DNA from: Blastococcus sp. CT_GayMR19
GTDB taxonomy: Bacteria > Actinomycetota > Actinomycetes > Mycobacteriales > Geodermatophilaceae
Length of the DNA: 64,000 nt
NCBI RefSeq assembly: GCF_004570385.1
Contig: NZ_SPQL01000003.1
Span: forward strand, 330,559-394,558
Reading direction: 5' to 3'
Shown here: piece after piece, positions 1-11,355 of the stretch
Layout of the letters: each line of letters opens with the position of its first letter
Position numbering within the stretch: the first letter of the stretch is position 1
Position numbers and translations under genes: made by a program
The notes under the pieces: generated by a model
The model's database searches: none
What the model was told of the DNA's origin: nothing
The model's input: only the letters and a program-made list of their open reading frames with translations

Positions 1-2
1 TC

Positions 3-716
3 GGCAACACGACGGCCAAGGTGCCCTTCGTCATCGCCGTCGCCGGCAGCGTCGCCGTCGGCAAGAGCACGACCGCCCGCCTGCTGCAGACGCTGCTCGC
101 CGCCTCGGCCGGCTCGCCGCGGGTCGACCTGGTGACCACCGACGGCTTCCTGCACCCGAACGCGGTGCTCGAGGCCCGTGGACTGCTCGGCCGCAAGGGC
201 TTTCCGGAGAGCTACGACCGACGGGCCCTGGCGCGCTTCCTCGCCGATGTGAAGTCCGGCCGCGAAGAGGTCTTCGCCCCGGTCTACGACCACCAGTCCT
301 ACGACGTCGTCCCGGACGTCCGGCAGGCCGTCGACCGACCCGACATCCTCGTGCTCGAGGGCCTCAACGTCCTCCAGGCCGGGCGCCGGGCGGACGGGAC
401 GGCACCGGAGGTCTTCCTCTCCGACTTCTTCGACTTCTCCGTCTACGTCGACGCCGCGGAGGCCGACATCCAGAGCTGGTACGTCGAGCGCTTCCAGGCA
501 CTCCGGCGGACGGCGTTCCAGGACGCGACCGCCTACTTCCACCGCTTCGCCGGCCTCACCGACGACGAGGCGCGGGCCACCGCTCTGGACATCTGGGCCT
601 CGGTCAACGGGCCCAACCTGCGCAGCAACATCGCCCCGACCCGCTCCCGGGCGCGGCTGGTACTGCAGAAGGCCGCCGACCACTCCGTCCGCCGGGTGCT
701 GCTGCGGAAGCTCTGA
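3..716 (+). CDS. coaA: Pantothenate kinase (5' end outside window)
   Basis: Type I (bacterial) pantothenate kinase, which phosphorylates pantothenate with ATP in the first step of coenzyme A synthesis in the cytosol. The reading frame is open to the left window edge, so the first 80 or so residues of the usual roughly 310-residue enzyme are missing. The visible part starts just before the P-loop ([10 protein letters not shown]). It is followed by the TTDGF motif, a SYDRRAL segment, YDHQSYD and VLEGLNVLQ, all typical of the CoaA/PRK fold. The C-terminus ends normally at TGA. The GTG at position 21 lies only a few codons before the P-loop and is unlikely to be the true start. Confidence 0.93.
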   Translation, partial: GNTTAKVPFVIAVAGSVAVGKSTTARLLQTLLAASAGSPRVDLVTTDGFLHPNAVLEARGLLGRKGFPESYDRRALARFLADVKSGREEVFAPVYDHQSYDVVPDVRQAVDRPDILVLEGLNVLQAGRRADGTAPEVFLSDFFDFSVYVDAAEADIQSWYVERFQALRRTAFQDATAYFHRFAGLTDDEARATALDIWASVNGPNLRSNIAPTRSRARLVLQKAADHSVRRVLLRKL

Positions 717-886
717 CCACGGCCCCACGCGGGCACTTGGCAGGAACTGACGACCCGTCCGGGTGATCTGGTGAGCGGCGTCACTCGCTCACGCTTCAGC
801 CGAGGCGCACAGTTGCCGAACTGGTAATCAGACAAGCACGTTACGTAATCCCGGCAGAACGCCGCTGACGCACGGAGAGAACTGCC

Positions 887-1090
887 ATGTGCCACCACCC
901 GAAGACCTGCCCCGACGCCGCCAGCGAGGCGCGTGACCTCGCCACGGTGATCAGCAGCCACCCGGAGCAGGGCTGGCGACTGCTGTGCAACGGCGTCGTG
1001 CTGTTCGACGACGACGGCGAGCTGCTGCCCGACGGCCGGGCCGTGGGCGACCACCACACCTGGCTGGCCCCGGAGCTCGTCGCCGGCTGA
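887..1090 (+). CDS. DUF5999 family small protein
   Basis: A 67-residue protein with an N-terminal Cys/His cluster (MCHHPKTCP) and the conserved core HPEQGWRLLCNGVVLFDD followed by GELLPDG. This pattern recurs in a small actinobacterial family that I recognise as DUF5999. No function is known. The Cys/His cluster could bind a metal, but that is inference. The start is preceded by GGAGAG about 8 bases upstream. It stands alone between coaA and a convergent DinB-like gene. Confidence 0.75.
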   Translation: MCHHPKTCPDAASEARDLATVISSHPEQGWRLLCNGVVLFDDDGELLPDGRAVGDHHTWLAPELVAG

Positions 1091-1099
1091 CCGCTCCCG

Positions 1100-1690
1100 T
1101 CAGTTCCCGGCGGCCTGCCTGGCCGCTCGCTCCACCCGCTCCCGGTGGCCCGCCCACCACGCCTCGTCGCCCGGTGGCAGGTTGTCGTTGTCCTTCCGCA
1201 TGCCGACGGCGCCGTCGATGAGCTCGCGGACGATGTCGGCGTGCCCGGCGTGCCGGTGGGTCTCGGCGGTCACGTGCACGAGGGCGCGGTGCAGGGTCAG
1301 CTCCCGGCGGTCCGGAGGCCACCAGGAGACCCGGCCGACCGCGTCCAGCGGGAGAGCCTCGATCGTCGCGTCAGCGTGGGCCCAGGCCCGGCGGTACAGC
1401 GCGACGATCTGCTCGCGGGACTCCCCCGCGGTGGCCCACAGGTCCGCGTTGTCCTCGACGTCCTCGACGAGCCAGGGCTGCGGCCCGTCGACCGGCCGGC
1501 CGAACGTCTCTCCGAAGTACCCCATCTCGACGTAGGCCAGGTGCTTGACCAGCCCGAGCAGGTTCGTGCCCGTCGGCGTCAGCGGGCGGCGGACGTCGTA
1601 CTCGGACAGCCCCTCGAGCTTCCAGAGCAGGGCGTCGCGGCCCTGCTGGAGATAGCGCCGCAGGTCCGCCTTCGCTCCTGGCTCGCTCAT
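1100..1690 (-). CDS. DinB family protein (DUF664-like)
   Basis: Predicted four-helix-bundle DinB/DUF664 protein of 196 residues. The family contains metal-dependent thiol transferases and many uncharacterised members. Visible support is the N-terminal stretch LRRYLQQGRDALLWKLEGLS, the TNLLGLVKHLAYVEMGYF segment with the first putative metal His, and the C-terminal HVTAETHRHAGHADIVRELI with further His residues, all at the expected spacing. The start at 1690 is chosen over an ATG ten codons upstream because GGAGGG sits directly before it. It lies downstream of gcvP in the same orientation and may be read from it. Confidence 0.8.
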   Translation of the reverse strand: MSEPGAKADLRRYLQQGRDALLWKLEGLSEYDVRRPLTPTGTNLLGLVKHLAYVEMGYFGETFGRPVDGPQPWLVEDVEDNADLWATAGESREQIVALYRRAWAHADATIEALPLDAVGRVSWWPPDRRELTLHRALVHVTAETHRHAGHADIVRELIDGAVGMRKDNDNLPPGDEAWWAGHRERVERAARQAAGN

Positions 1691-1730
1691 GGTGCCCTCC
1701 CTGCCAGCACCGGCGGACACGTCCGTGCCG

Positions 1731-4727
<2,997 letters not shown>

Positions 4728-4737
4728 TGCTGCGACG

Positions 4738-5669
4738 CTACCAGCGGCCCACCTCCCGGCCGGACCGTGCGCGGCGCCGGTACTCGCCCGGCGGCACACC
4801 GGCATAGCGGACGAACGCCGCGGAGAAGGCGGACTCCGAGCCGTAGCCCACACGGGACGCCACGACGGCGGCGGTCGCGTTCCCGCCACCCAGCAGCGTC
4901 ATGGCCCGCCGTATCCGGCAGCCGTGGACGTACTGCATCGGTGGCTGTCCGATCGTCGCCGAGAACCGAGCCGCGAACGCCGCCCGCGAGAGTCCCGCCA
5001 GCCGCGCCAGCGACGGCAGCGTCCACGGCGCCGCCAGGTCCGCGTGGACCGCGGTCAGCACCGCAGCGAGCGCCGGGTCGCCCAGCGCCCGCAACCAGCC
5101 GGGCTCGCCGGCCGTCTCGGCGTGGTGTCGCAGCGCGCGCGTCACGAGGGCATCGGACAGACGCGCCATGACGACGTCGCTCCCCGGCCCCGCCTCCGTG
5201 GCCTCGGCGGTGAGCGCCCCGGTCAGCCCGGACAGCCACGGCGGGCTGCTCCCCCGGCTGCCCGGCACGTGGATGCAGCGCGGGAAGCCGGCGACCGCGG
5301 GATGGCCCTCGTCGCCGAGGAAGAAGGCGCCGCAGACGATGAGGGTCGGCTCGCCGACGTCCCCGACCTCGACCCGGGTGCCCGTGGCCGCCCGGGCCAG
5401 CCGATCGACGACAGCTCGCGGCCTCGTGCGGGTCCGGCGGAACGGAGGATGTGGGAGTCCGCACGCGGGAGGACGACCAGGTCGCCGGCGTGGAGTTCAC
5501 GGCCGGCCCCGTCGTCGTCCAGCTCCAGCACGCAACGGCCCTCCACGACGACGTGCACGCCACGCAGTCCGCCGTCGAAGCGCAGCCGCCACGGCGCACG
5601 CAGTGCGAGGACGCGGTAGGCGGCGCTGTCCAGCCGCAGTTCCTTCAGCACCGCGCTGAGCAGGTCCAT
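4738..5669 (-). pseudogene. AraC family regulator disrupted by a one-base deletion
   Basis: AraC/XylS-type regulator with an N-terminal cupin (Cupin_6) effector domain and a C-terminal double helix-turn-helix. The N-terminal frame runs from ATG 5669 through LRFDGGLRGVHVVVEGRC and LHAGDLVVLPRADSHIL. It then loses homology near 5413. The missing part (VGEPTLIVCGAFFLGDEGHP, then GFPRCIHVPG) and the HTH part ([32 protein letters not shown]) continue in another frame. Restoring one C between 5412 and 5413 gives RELVVDRLARAATG and a continuous 310-residue protein. The gene is divergent from a VOC protein it probably controlled. It is either a recent pseudogene or a sequencing error in a GC-rich run. 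Confidence 0.85.
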
Positions 5670-5796
5670 GGCGCTTCCCCGGGCACGGTCGCCCCTGGAC
5701 GAACGAGGAAGAAGTCGGGACGGATGCGGATGGATCATCCGCCGAGCGGTTCCTAGCGTCCATGGGCATCAGCGCCTCCGAGCCGAAGGACGTCCC

Positions 5797-6444
5797 ATGA
5801 CCGCTCTCGAGCAGGGCCCATCCCTCCCGGCCGTACGGTCCGGCGACCTCGTCGGGCTCGTGCAGGTCACGATCCCGGTGACCGATCTGGCGCGCAGCGC
5901 GGCCTGGTACCGCGACCTGCTGGGACTGCAGTACGTGCGGGAGTTCGGGGACGGTGAGGGTGACACCGGATGCGCGCTGGCCGACTGGAACGCCCGGTTC
6001 CTGGTCGCCCTGCGGCTGCGCTCGACGACGGCCGGGGACGCCGATCTACGGGGCGAGCACCCGATCGTCGTCGAGGCGGCTGATGCCTCCGCGGCCGCCC
6101 GGGTGAGGGCCCGCGCCGACGCGATGGGGATGCGCTGGACCGAAGGGCGGCACGCCGACGGCAGCTGGACGGAGTTCCTGGACCCCGACGGCATCGCCGT
6201 GCGCATGGTCCACGACGCCGCCGGGCCCAGGTTGTTCCTGGGCGTGCGCTGGACGCCGGACGGCGTGGAGTTCTACGAGCACCCGCGGTCGGTCCTGCCG
6301 CCCGAAAGTATGAGGACCCGGGGCCAGGCGACACGGAGCCAGCGCTCCGCCCTGTCCCTCGGTCGACCGAGCAGTGTGCGACTGCTCAGGCGCCGACGGC
6401 GCGGGCGCGGCGGCGCTTCGACAGCTCGTCGTCCGCCGAGCTGA
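5797..6444 (+). CDS. VOC (glyoxalase/dioxygenase-fold) family protein
   Basis: Vicinal-oxygen-chelate fold protein, 215 residues. The βαβββ module is visible in VQVTIPVTDLARSAAWYRDL (residues 25-45), GLQYVREFGDG and WTEFLDPDGIAVRMV near residues 125-140. No specific substrate can be assigned. VOC genes of this kind are often regulated by a divergent AraC gene, and one lies directly upstream. The last 40 or so residues after about 6308 are Arg/Ser-rich and unlike the family. The frame also runs 59 bases into the end of the convergent MerR gene, so the natural stop may have been lost. Confidence 0.8.
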   Translation: MTALEQGPSLPAVRSGDLVGLVQVTIPVTDLARSAAWYRDLLGLQYVREFGDGEGDTGCALADWNARFLVALRLRSTTAGDADLRGEHPIVVEAADASAAARVRARADAMGMRWTEGRHADGSWTEFLDPDGIAVRMVHDAAGPRLFLGVRWTPDGVEFYEHPRSVLPPESMRTRGQATRSQRSALSLGRPSSVRLLRRRRRGRGGASTARRPPS

Positions 6445-6961
6445 CGGGACCACCGTCGAGACGCTCGGCCGGGAGCTCGGCGAGCTCGCCGGACAGCTCA
6501 CGGAGTGCGCCGGAGACGGCGATGCCGAAGACGCCCTGGCCGCCGGCGAGCAGGTCGACGACCTCTTCCGCCGACGTGCACTCGTAGACGGTGGCGCCGT
6601 CGGAGAACAGCGTGATGTTGGACAGTTCCTTGATGCCGCGGGTGCGCAGGTGGTCGACGGCCTTGCGGATGTTCTGCAGGGAGACGCCGGTGTCCAGGAG
6701 CCGCTTGACGACCTTGAGCACGAGGATGTCGCGGAACGAGTACAGCCGCTGTGTGCCGGACCCCGTCGCGGTGCGCACGGACGGCGCGACCAGGCCGGTA
6801 CGGGCCCAGTAGTCGAGCTGGCGGTAGGTGATCCCTGCAGCAGCACAGGCCGTGGGACCGCGGTAGCCGACCAGGTCGGTGTCGACCTCGTCGTACGCGG
6901 GAGCCCCGACAGCGGCGTCACTGAAGAGCTGACCCTGGGACCCGTCGTTCTGGTCGCTCAC
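6386..6961 (-). CDS. MerR family regulator, Rv1830/ResR (McdR)-type
   Basis: MerR-type DNA-binding protein of 191 residues. The winged helix is visible in YRGPTACAAAGITYRQLDYW followed by GLVAPSVR and RLYSFRDILVLKVVKRLLD. The C-terminal part (ELSNITLFSDGATVYECTSA) matches the mycobacterial Rv1830 type, a regulator linked to growth and cell-cycle genes. This identity is supported by its position between the bifunctional nuclease and gcvP. The GTG at 6961 is preceded by AGGAGGA nine bases upstream, so it is preferred over an ATG 25 codons earlier. The 3' end overlaps the tail of the convergent VOC gene. Confidence 0.88.
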   Translation of the reverse strand: MSDQNDGSQGQLFSDAAVGAPAYDEVDTDLVGYRGPTACAAAGITYRQLDYWARTGLVAPSVRTATGSGTQRLYSFRDILVLKVVKRLLDTGVSLQNIRKAVDHLRTRGIKELSNITLFSDGATVYECTSAEEVVDLLAGGQGVFGIAVSGALRELSGELAELPAERLDGGPVSSADDELSKRRRARAVGA

Positions 6962-7216
6962 GTCCAGCGTCCTCCTCTGGTCCCGCCCCGCTCGCGCGGT
7001 CCGGGTCGACGGCCTCGCACCTGATGGGCCTTGCAACCGGTGGGCATTGCACCCACTGAACCTCAGGTGTCACACCGTTGTTGTTCGCCGACCGTAAGCC
7101 GGGCCAGGGGGTCGGTCAACTGAGCGGGTCGGCGTGTCGCCACGCTCATCATTTCGAGTGGAGAACACCCACCGTGCTGCCGATGGTCACAAGTTGCCCG
7201 AAACGGGGCGCCTGTG

Positions 7217-7705
7217 TCAGGTGGGACCGCCGGAGCCCGACCCGGCGCCGAAGTCCTCGGGCGAGATCTGGTCGAGGAACTCCCGGAACTTCTCGACCTC
7301 GTCCTCCTGCTCGTCCGGGATCTCGATGCCCACCTCGTCGAGCAGGTCGTCCGCGCCGTAGATCGGTGCACCGGTGCGCACGGCCAGTGCGACGGCGTCG
7401 GACGGCCGCGCGCTGACGATCCGGTCGTCGCCGAAGACGAGTTCGGCGATGTAGATGCCGTCCCGCATCTCGGTGATGTTGACGGCCTCGAGGGTGGCAC
7501 CGAGGGCCCGGACCACCTCACGGAGCAGGTCGTGGGTCATGGGCCGGGCCGGCCGGACGCCCTGCTGCTCGAACGCGATGGCGGCCGCCTCGACGGCGCC
7601 GATCCAGATGGGCAGGTACCGCTCCCCCTGCGTCTCCTTGAGCAGCAGGATCGGCTGGTTGCCGGGCAGCTCGACCCGGACGCCGACGACTCGAAGCTCC
7701 TGCAC
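7217..7705 (-). CDS. Bifunctional nuclease family protein (DUF151, Rv1829-like)
   Basis: 162-residue DUF151 protein. Plant homologues have RNase and DNase activity; the bacterial role is unsettled. The family signature is clear: LLKETQGERYLPIWIGAVEA (residues 22-41), AIAFEQQG, RPMTHDLL, and the SARPSDAVALAVRTGAPIY block. The C-terminus is acidic and Gly/Ser-rich. It lies between two MerR genes, as in Mycobacterium and other Actinobacteria. The 255 bases downstream, before the next MerR start, hold no gene and probably carry that gene's promoter. Confidence 0.9.
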   Translation of the reverse strand: MQELRVVGVRVELPGNQPILLLKETQGERYLPIWIGAVEAAAIAFEQQGVRPARPMTHDLLREVVRALGATLEAVNITEMRDGIYIAELVFGDDRIVSARPSDAVALAVRTGAPIYGADDLLDEVGIEIPDEQEDEVEKFREFLDQISPEDFGAGSGSGGPT

Positions 7706-7822
7706 GGTGCGGCTCCCTCAGCAGGCCCGGGGGGACGGGCTGGTCGGTCAGGTCAGGCGGCTGGTGGACGGCTCGGGAACGTCGGGTGTCTTGATCTGCG
7801 CACCGATCACGGTACGCCGGAG

Positions 7823-8566
7823 TCAGGGACGCAGGAGTTCCTGGAGCCGTGCCTCCAGCAGCGCCGTGTGCAGCTGCGCCGACAGCGTCGCGAGCTCGCG
7901 GAGCTTCTCGGTGGCGCGGGTGCGGGCCTCCTCCGACCGGGCCCGCAGCACGGGGGCGACGAGCTGCTCGACCAGGCCGGCCTCCCGTTCGACACCGGTG
8001 CGGTAGACGCGCAGGTGCCGCGGCTCGATGCCGTGCCGGGCCAGCCCCGCCGCGGCGCGGGCCACGGGCAGGTCGCTCACCGGGTGGCGGCCGTCGGCGT
8101 CCGTCGTCAGCAGGCCGAACTGCACGCAGTCGGCCAGCTGCCCGGGCTCGAGGCCGGCCGCCCGGGCGAACTGCTCGGCGGTGAGGGGCGGCCCGACCGT
8201 CGTCCCCGCGTCGTCGGTCGACGCCGGCGGGGCGGGTGCCGTGGCACCGGTGCCCGCGGGCAGCGGCTCGCCGCGATCCAGTGCGTCCAGGTGGTCCTTG
8301 ATGACGCGCAGGGGCAGGTACTGGTCGCGCTGGGCGGCCAGGACGTAGCGCAGCCGGCTCACGTCGGCACGCGAGAACTTCCGGTACCCCGACGGCGTCC
8401 GCTGGGGATGGACCAGGTCCTCGGACTCGAGATAGCGGATCTTGCTGATCGTCACGTCGGGGAAGTCGTCACGAAGAACGCCCAGCACCTCGCCGATGGT
8501 CAGGCGGGGCGTGCGCTGATCGGCGGCGTCCCCGAGCGCGCTCGTGCGCTCGGGCACCGCCGTCAC
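7823..8566 (-). CDS. MerR family regulator, Rv1828-type
   Basis: MerR-family regulator of about 247 residues, orthologous by position and sequence to mycobacterial Rv1828. The winged-helix N-terminus reads LTIGEVLGVLRDDFPDVTIS, KIRYLESEDLVHPQRT and SGYRKFSRADVSRLRYVLAA. This is followed by the long helix YLPLRVIKDHLDALD. A Pro/Ala linker leads to a C-terminal helical domain that differs from metal-sensing MerRs and lacks obvious Cys ligands. Two GTG starts are possible. The one at 8557 has AGAGGA at better spacing than the one at 8566. It directly follows the FHA gene. Confidence 0.87.
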   Translation of the reverse strand: MTAVPERTSALGDAADQRTPRLTIGEVLGVLRDDFPDVTISKIRYLESEDLVHPQRTPSGYRKFSRADVSRLRYVLAAQRDQYLPLRVIKDHLDALDRGEPLPAGTGATAPAPPASTDDAGTTVGPPLTAEQFARAAGLEPGQLADCVQFGLLTTDADGRHPVSDLPVARAAAGLARHGIEPRHLRVYRTGVEREAGLVEQLVAPVLRARSEEARTRATEKLRELATLSAQLHTALLEARLQELLRP

Positions 8567-8633
8567 GTCCTCTGCTCGCCGGCGGCCGGCCGGCCGGCCT
8601 GCCCCCACATGCGTGAGCTCGCCGGCGCGGTCA

Positions 8634-9152
8634 CTAGCGAGCGGCCGGCTCGCCGGTGCGCGGACCGGTGAGGTAGACGAGGCGGAACTTGCCGATCTGC
8701 ACCTCGTCGCCGCCGGCCAGCGTGGCGACGTCGACGGGCTCCCGGTTGACGTACGTGCCGTTGAGGCTGCCGACGTCGTGGACCGAGAAGCCACCGCCCT
8801 CGCGGTGGAACTCGACGTGCCGGCGGCTGACCGTCACGTCGTCGAGGAAGATGTCGCTGTCGGGGTGCCGACCGGCGGTCGTGACGTCCTGGTCGAGCAG
8901 GAAACGGCTGCCGGCGTTGGGCCCGCGCTTGACGACGAGCAGCGCCGACCCGGCGGGCAGCGACTCGACGGCGCCGGCGTGGGCGTCCGCCGCGGCCTCG
9001 GCGATCTCGGGCTGGTCGCTGGTGTCCTCCCCCCCGACCTTGGGGATCACGCTGGTCGACTCGCCGACCCGCTCCTGGGAGAGCGCCGAGCCGCACTGCG
9101 CGCAGAAGCGACTGCCCTCGGGGTTCTCGTGTCCACATCGAGTGCAGTGCAC
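8634..9152 (-). CDS. garA: FHA domain protein, GarA/OdhI-type with zinc ribbon
   Basis: 172-residue signalling protein. GarA/OdhI proteins bind 2-oxoglutarate dehydrogenase and glutamate dehydrogenase and are switched off by Ser/Thr kinase phosphorylation. The N-terminus holds a zinc ribbon with two CxxC pairs (CTRCGH, CAQCGS, residues 3-21). A candidate kinase site follows at residues 31-34 (Glu-Ser-Thr-Ser). The FHA domain shows AGRHPDSDIFLDD, VSRRHVEF and GSLNGTYVN, with the phosphopeptide-binding Arg, Ser, His and Asn. The GTG at 9152 has GGAGGAGA just upstream and puts the zinc ribbon at the extreme N-terminus. gcvH lies immediately upstream, as in mycobacteria. Confidence 0.9.
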   Translation of the reverse strand: MHCTRCGHENPEGSRFCAQCGSALSQERVGESTSVIPKVGGEDTSDQPEIAEAAADAHAGAVESLPAGSALLVVKRGPNAGSRFLLDQDVTTAGRHPDSDIFLDDVTVSRRHVEFHREGGGFSVHDVGSLNGTYVNREPVDVATLAGGDEVQIGKFRLVYLTGPRTGEPAAR

Positions 9153-9410
9153 GTCTGTCTCCTCCAGTGCGAGGGGCACCGCCGCGGTCCTGGTCGGGCC
9201 GCGGGCGGCCGGCGGACGGCGGCCGGGTGGCTGCCGCGGGTCGGCTACCGCGGGGGCGGCGGGCCGTGGTCATGGAACCAGCAGGTCGACCCGAGGGTCA
9301 ACCGGACGTTCAGGGTGCGGACCGGTGGCTGTCCGGCTGGTCGCCGGACTCTCCGTGTCCCCGGGCGATCATAGTGATCGACCTGCGCGGGCAACCCATC
9401 GGCAGCCCCC

Positions 9411-9833
9411 TCAGGACGCGTCGACCAGCGCTTCGTAGGCGGCGGCGTCGAGCAGCGCCCCGGTCGGGTCCCCGTTCTCCCCGGCGACGCTGATCTCCAC
9501 GAGCCACCCGTCGCCGTAGGGGTCGGCGTTGATGGTCTCGGGGGCGTCGGCCAGGACGGTGTTGACGGCCGAGACGGTGCCCGCGACCGGGGCGTAGACG
9601 TCGGAGACCGACTTGGTCGACTCCACCTCGCCGATCGGGTTGCCGGGCCCGACCTCCTCCCCGACCTCCGGAAGCTGGACGAAGACGATGTCGCCGAGGG
9701 CGTCCTGCGCGTGGTCGGTGATGCCCACCCGCACGATGACTCCCGCGTTCGCGGCGGCCCCCGCACCCTCCTCGCCCTGCACGAGGGCCCACTCGTGCTG
9801 CTCGGTGTAGCGGCGGTCGTTAGGCGTGGCCAT
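9411..9833 (-). CDS. gcvH: Glycine cleavage system H protein
   Basis: Lipoyl carrier protein of the glycine cleavage system, 140 residues. It shuttles the aminomethyl group from the P to the T protein. The lipoyl lysine is Lys74 in the motif EVESTKSVSDVYAP. The N-terminal YTEQHEWA segment and ITDHAQDALGDIVFVQLP are also typical. A Gly/Ala insertion at residues 20-31 is specific to this lineage. It heads the gcvH-garA-merR series. gcvP is further downstream and no gcvT is present in the window. Confidence 0.96.
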   Translation of the reverse strand: MATPNDRRYTEQHEWALVQGEEGAGAAANAGVIVRVGITDHAQDALGDIVFVQLPEVGEEVGPGNPIGEVESTKSVSDVYAPVAGTVSAVNTVLADAPETINADPYGDGWLVEISVAGENGDPTGALLDAAAYEALVDAS

Positions 9834-9897
9834 GCGGCGATCGTCTCCCCGGAGCGGTGGGTCGGTCAGGTGGGCGCCGTGCGGTCTGAGCGCGAGC

Positions 9898-11022
9898 TCA
9901 GTCGTCGGTCTGCGGCGAAGCGTATTGAGGCGTGTCGAGCGGCCGCAACGCGCCCACGACGACCTCCTCGGACTGCGTGATCGTGACGGAACCGCCCCGG
10001 TTGTTGATGTGCTGCACCACTCCCCCGGGGATGTTCATCGCGGTCTCCATGTTCTGCGGGTCGCCGATCACGAGGATCTCGTACGGGGCGGTGATGGGAC
10101 GGCCGTCGACCATGAGACCGCCCGGGTCGCCGGTCACCGCCGTCGAGACGCCGACCCGGACGTCGTCGATCTGCATCGTCTCCGCGCCGGCCCCGCGCAG
10201 CTCCTGGATCGCGTCGAGAAGGTCAGCCACCCGCACCTCGTCGTCCGGGTCGCGGATGACCATCTCCAGGCCCGGTCCCTGGGCCGGGAGCGTCCCGTTG
10301 AGGATCCCGATCGCCTGCGCCCGTTCCCGTGCCGCCTCCAGGGCGGTCGCGGCGCGGCTGTCGGAGTTGGTGAGCTGCTCGAGCGCGCTGCGCTGCTCGG
10401 CGACCTGCTCGCGGAGTCGTTCCTCCTGGGCGTCGAGCTCGTCGAGGATGCGGACCAGGTCCTCCTCCCGCGCGCCGGCCAGCTGGGGGTCGTCGCCCAC
10501 GGTCCGCACCTGGACGGCGAAGGCGAAGCCGAGCAGCAGCGTCAGGACCCCGATCAGCACGGCTGCGAGCGGGTCGCGACGACGGCTCGCACCCACCGCC
10601 GGGGTCGAGGCCGGCGGCTCGCCGGCCGAAGACCCCACGGCCGGCGGTCCGGGTTCCGGCACCTGAGCGGCAGGCTGGTCGGGAGCCACGGTTCCTCCCG
10701 GTTCCGAGGCTGGAGCCGGTTCGGGGGCCGGAGCCGGCTTCGAGGCCGGAGCCGGTTCGGGGGCCGGAGCCGGCTCGGAGGTCGAGGTCGGCTTCGAGGC
10801 CGGAGCCGGTTCAGGGGCCGGAGCCGCTTCGGGGGCGGCCGCCGTGTCGGTCGCGCGGTCCGGTGCGGCGGCGTCATTCCCGGGGGGTGCGGGGCCGCGC
10901 GCCGGGCTGCCCGCCGCCGGCGCCCCGGCGTCGCCGGAGCCGAACGGGTGCGGCACCACCTCGTCGTCCCCGGTGCCCTGGTCGGCCGGCCCGGGACCGC
11001 CGGGCCGCTGGTCCTCGCTCAT
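9898..11022 (-). CDS. DUF881 family membrane protein with Pro/Ala/Glu-rich N-terminus
   Basis: 374-residue DUF881 protein of unknown function. The first 150 residues are low-complexity, with repeated Glu-Pro-Ala-Pro-Ala units. They are followed by one membrane helix (AAVLIGVLTLLLGFAFAVQV), a coiled-coil-like stretch rich in Glu and Arg, and the DUF881 domain with GPGLEMVIRDPDDEV, DLLDAIQELRGAGAE and APYEILVIGDPQNM. It is probably anchored in the membrane with its domain outside. ATG 11022 overlaps the stop of the small basic protein gene by four bases, so the two are translationally coupled. Confidence 0.88.
   Translation of the reverse strand: MSEDQRPGGPGPADQGTGDDEVVPHPFGSGDAGAPAAGSPARGPAPPGNDAAAPDRATDTAAAPEAAPAPEPAPASKPTSTSEPAPAPEPAPASKPAPAPEPAPASEPGGTVAPDQPAAQVPEPGPPAVGSSAGEPPASTPAVGASRRRDPLAAVLIGVLTLLLGFAFAVQVRTVGDDPQLAGAREEDLVRILDELDAQEERLREQVAEQRSALEQLTNSDSRAATALEAARERAQAIGILNGTLPAQGPGLEMVIRDPDDEVRVADLLDAIQELRGAGAETMQIDDVRVGVSTAVTGDPGGLMVDGRPITAPYEILVIGDPQNMETAMNIPGGVVQHINNRGGSVTITQSEEVVVGALRPLDTPQYASPQTDD
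10702..10836. repeat. Tandem 18-base coding repeats in the DUF881 gene
   Basis: Imperfect tandem copies of an 18-base unit of the type ggagccggttcgggggcc alternate with ggagccggcttcgaggcc, so the higher-order period is 36 bases. They encode the Glu-Pro-Ala-Pro-Ala-rich linker of the DUF881 protein. Copy-number slippage would keep the frame, so length variation between strains is likely. Confidence 0.8.
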
Positions 11023-11351
11023 GCCCGGAAGACGTGCCGTCGGATGGCGGCGGCGTTGCCGAAGATGCGGATGCCCAGCACGACGACGACGGCGGTGGAC
11101 AACTGCGCACCCACCCCCAGCTGGTCACCGAGGAACACGATCAGCCCGGCGACGACGACGTTCGACACGAACGAGATGACGAACACCTTCGCGTCGAAGA
11201 TCCCGTCGAGCCGGGCGCGGAAGCCACCGAACACGGCGTCGAGGGCAGCGACCACGGCGATCGGCAGGTACGGCTGGAGCCACAGCGGGACGGTGGGGTC
11301 GAAGAAGAGGCCGAGCAGGACCCCGGCGGCGAGTCCGATGATCGGGATCAC
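11019..11351 (-). CDS. sbp: Small basic protein (DUF1290)
   Basis: 110-residue integral membrane protein of the small basic protein family, found next to DUF881 genes in many Gram-positives. Three hydrophobic segments are visible: MIPIIGLAAGVLLGLFF, IAVVAALDAVFGGF and FVISFVSNVVVAGLIVFLGD. The last part, GVGAQLSTAVVVVLGIRIFG, is also characteristic. The function is not established. It lies between the two DUF881 genes and overlaps the downstream one by four bases. Confidence 0.92.
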   Translation of the reverse strand: MIPIIGLAAGVLLGLFFDPTVPLWLQPYLPIAVVAALDAVFGGFRARLDGIFDAKVFVISFVSNVVVAGLIVFLGDQLGVGAQLSTAVVVVLGIRIFGNAAAIRRHVFRA

Positions 11352-11355
11352 GGGG

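Noticed and set aside
4728..4889. Upstream extension of gcvP
   Set aside because: It overlaps the AraC helix-turn-helix frame and adds residues not found in P proteins.
5405..5420. Programmed frameshift in the AraC gene
   Set aside because: No slippery heptamer or strong downstream structure was seen, and AraC regulators are not known to use one; a deletion or base error is simpler.
4728..9900. Glycine riboswitch before gcvP or gcvH
   Set aside because: I looked for a tandem aptamer-like region; the space before gcvP is only 10 bases from the AraC stop, and before gcvH about 60 bases, too short for a tandem glycine aptamer.
10702..10836. Possible CRISPR-like repeat
   Set aside because: Units are contiguous with no spacers, lie in a coding frame and give a Pro/Ala/Glu linker.
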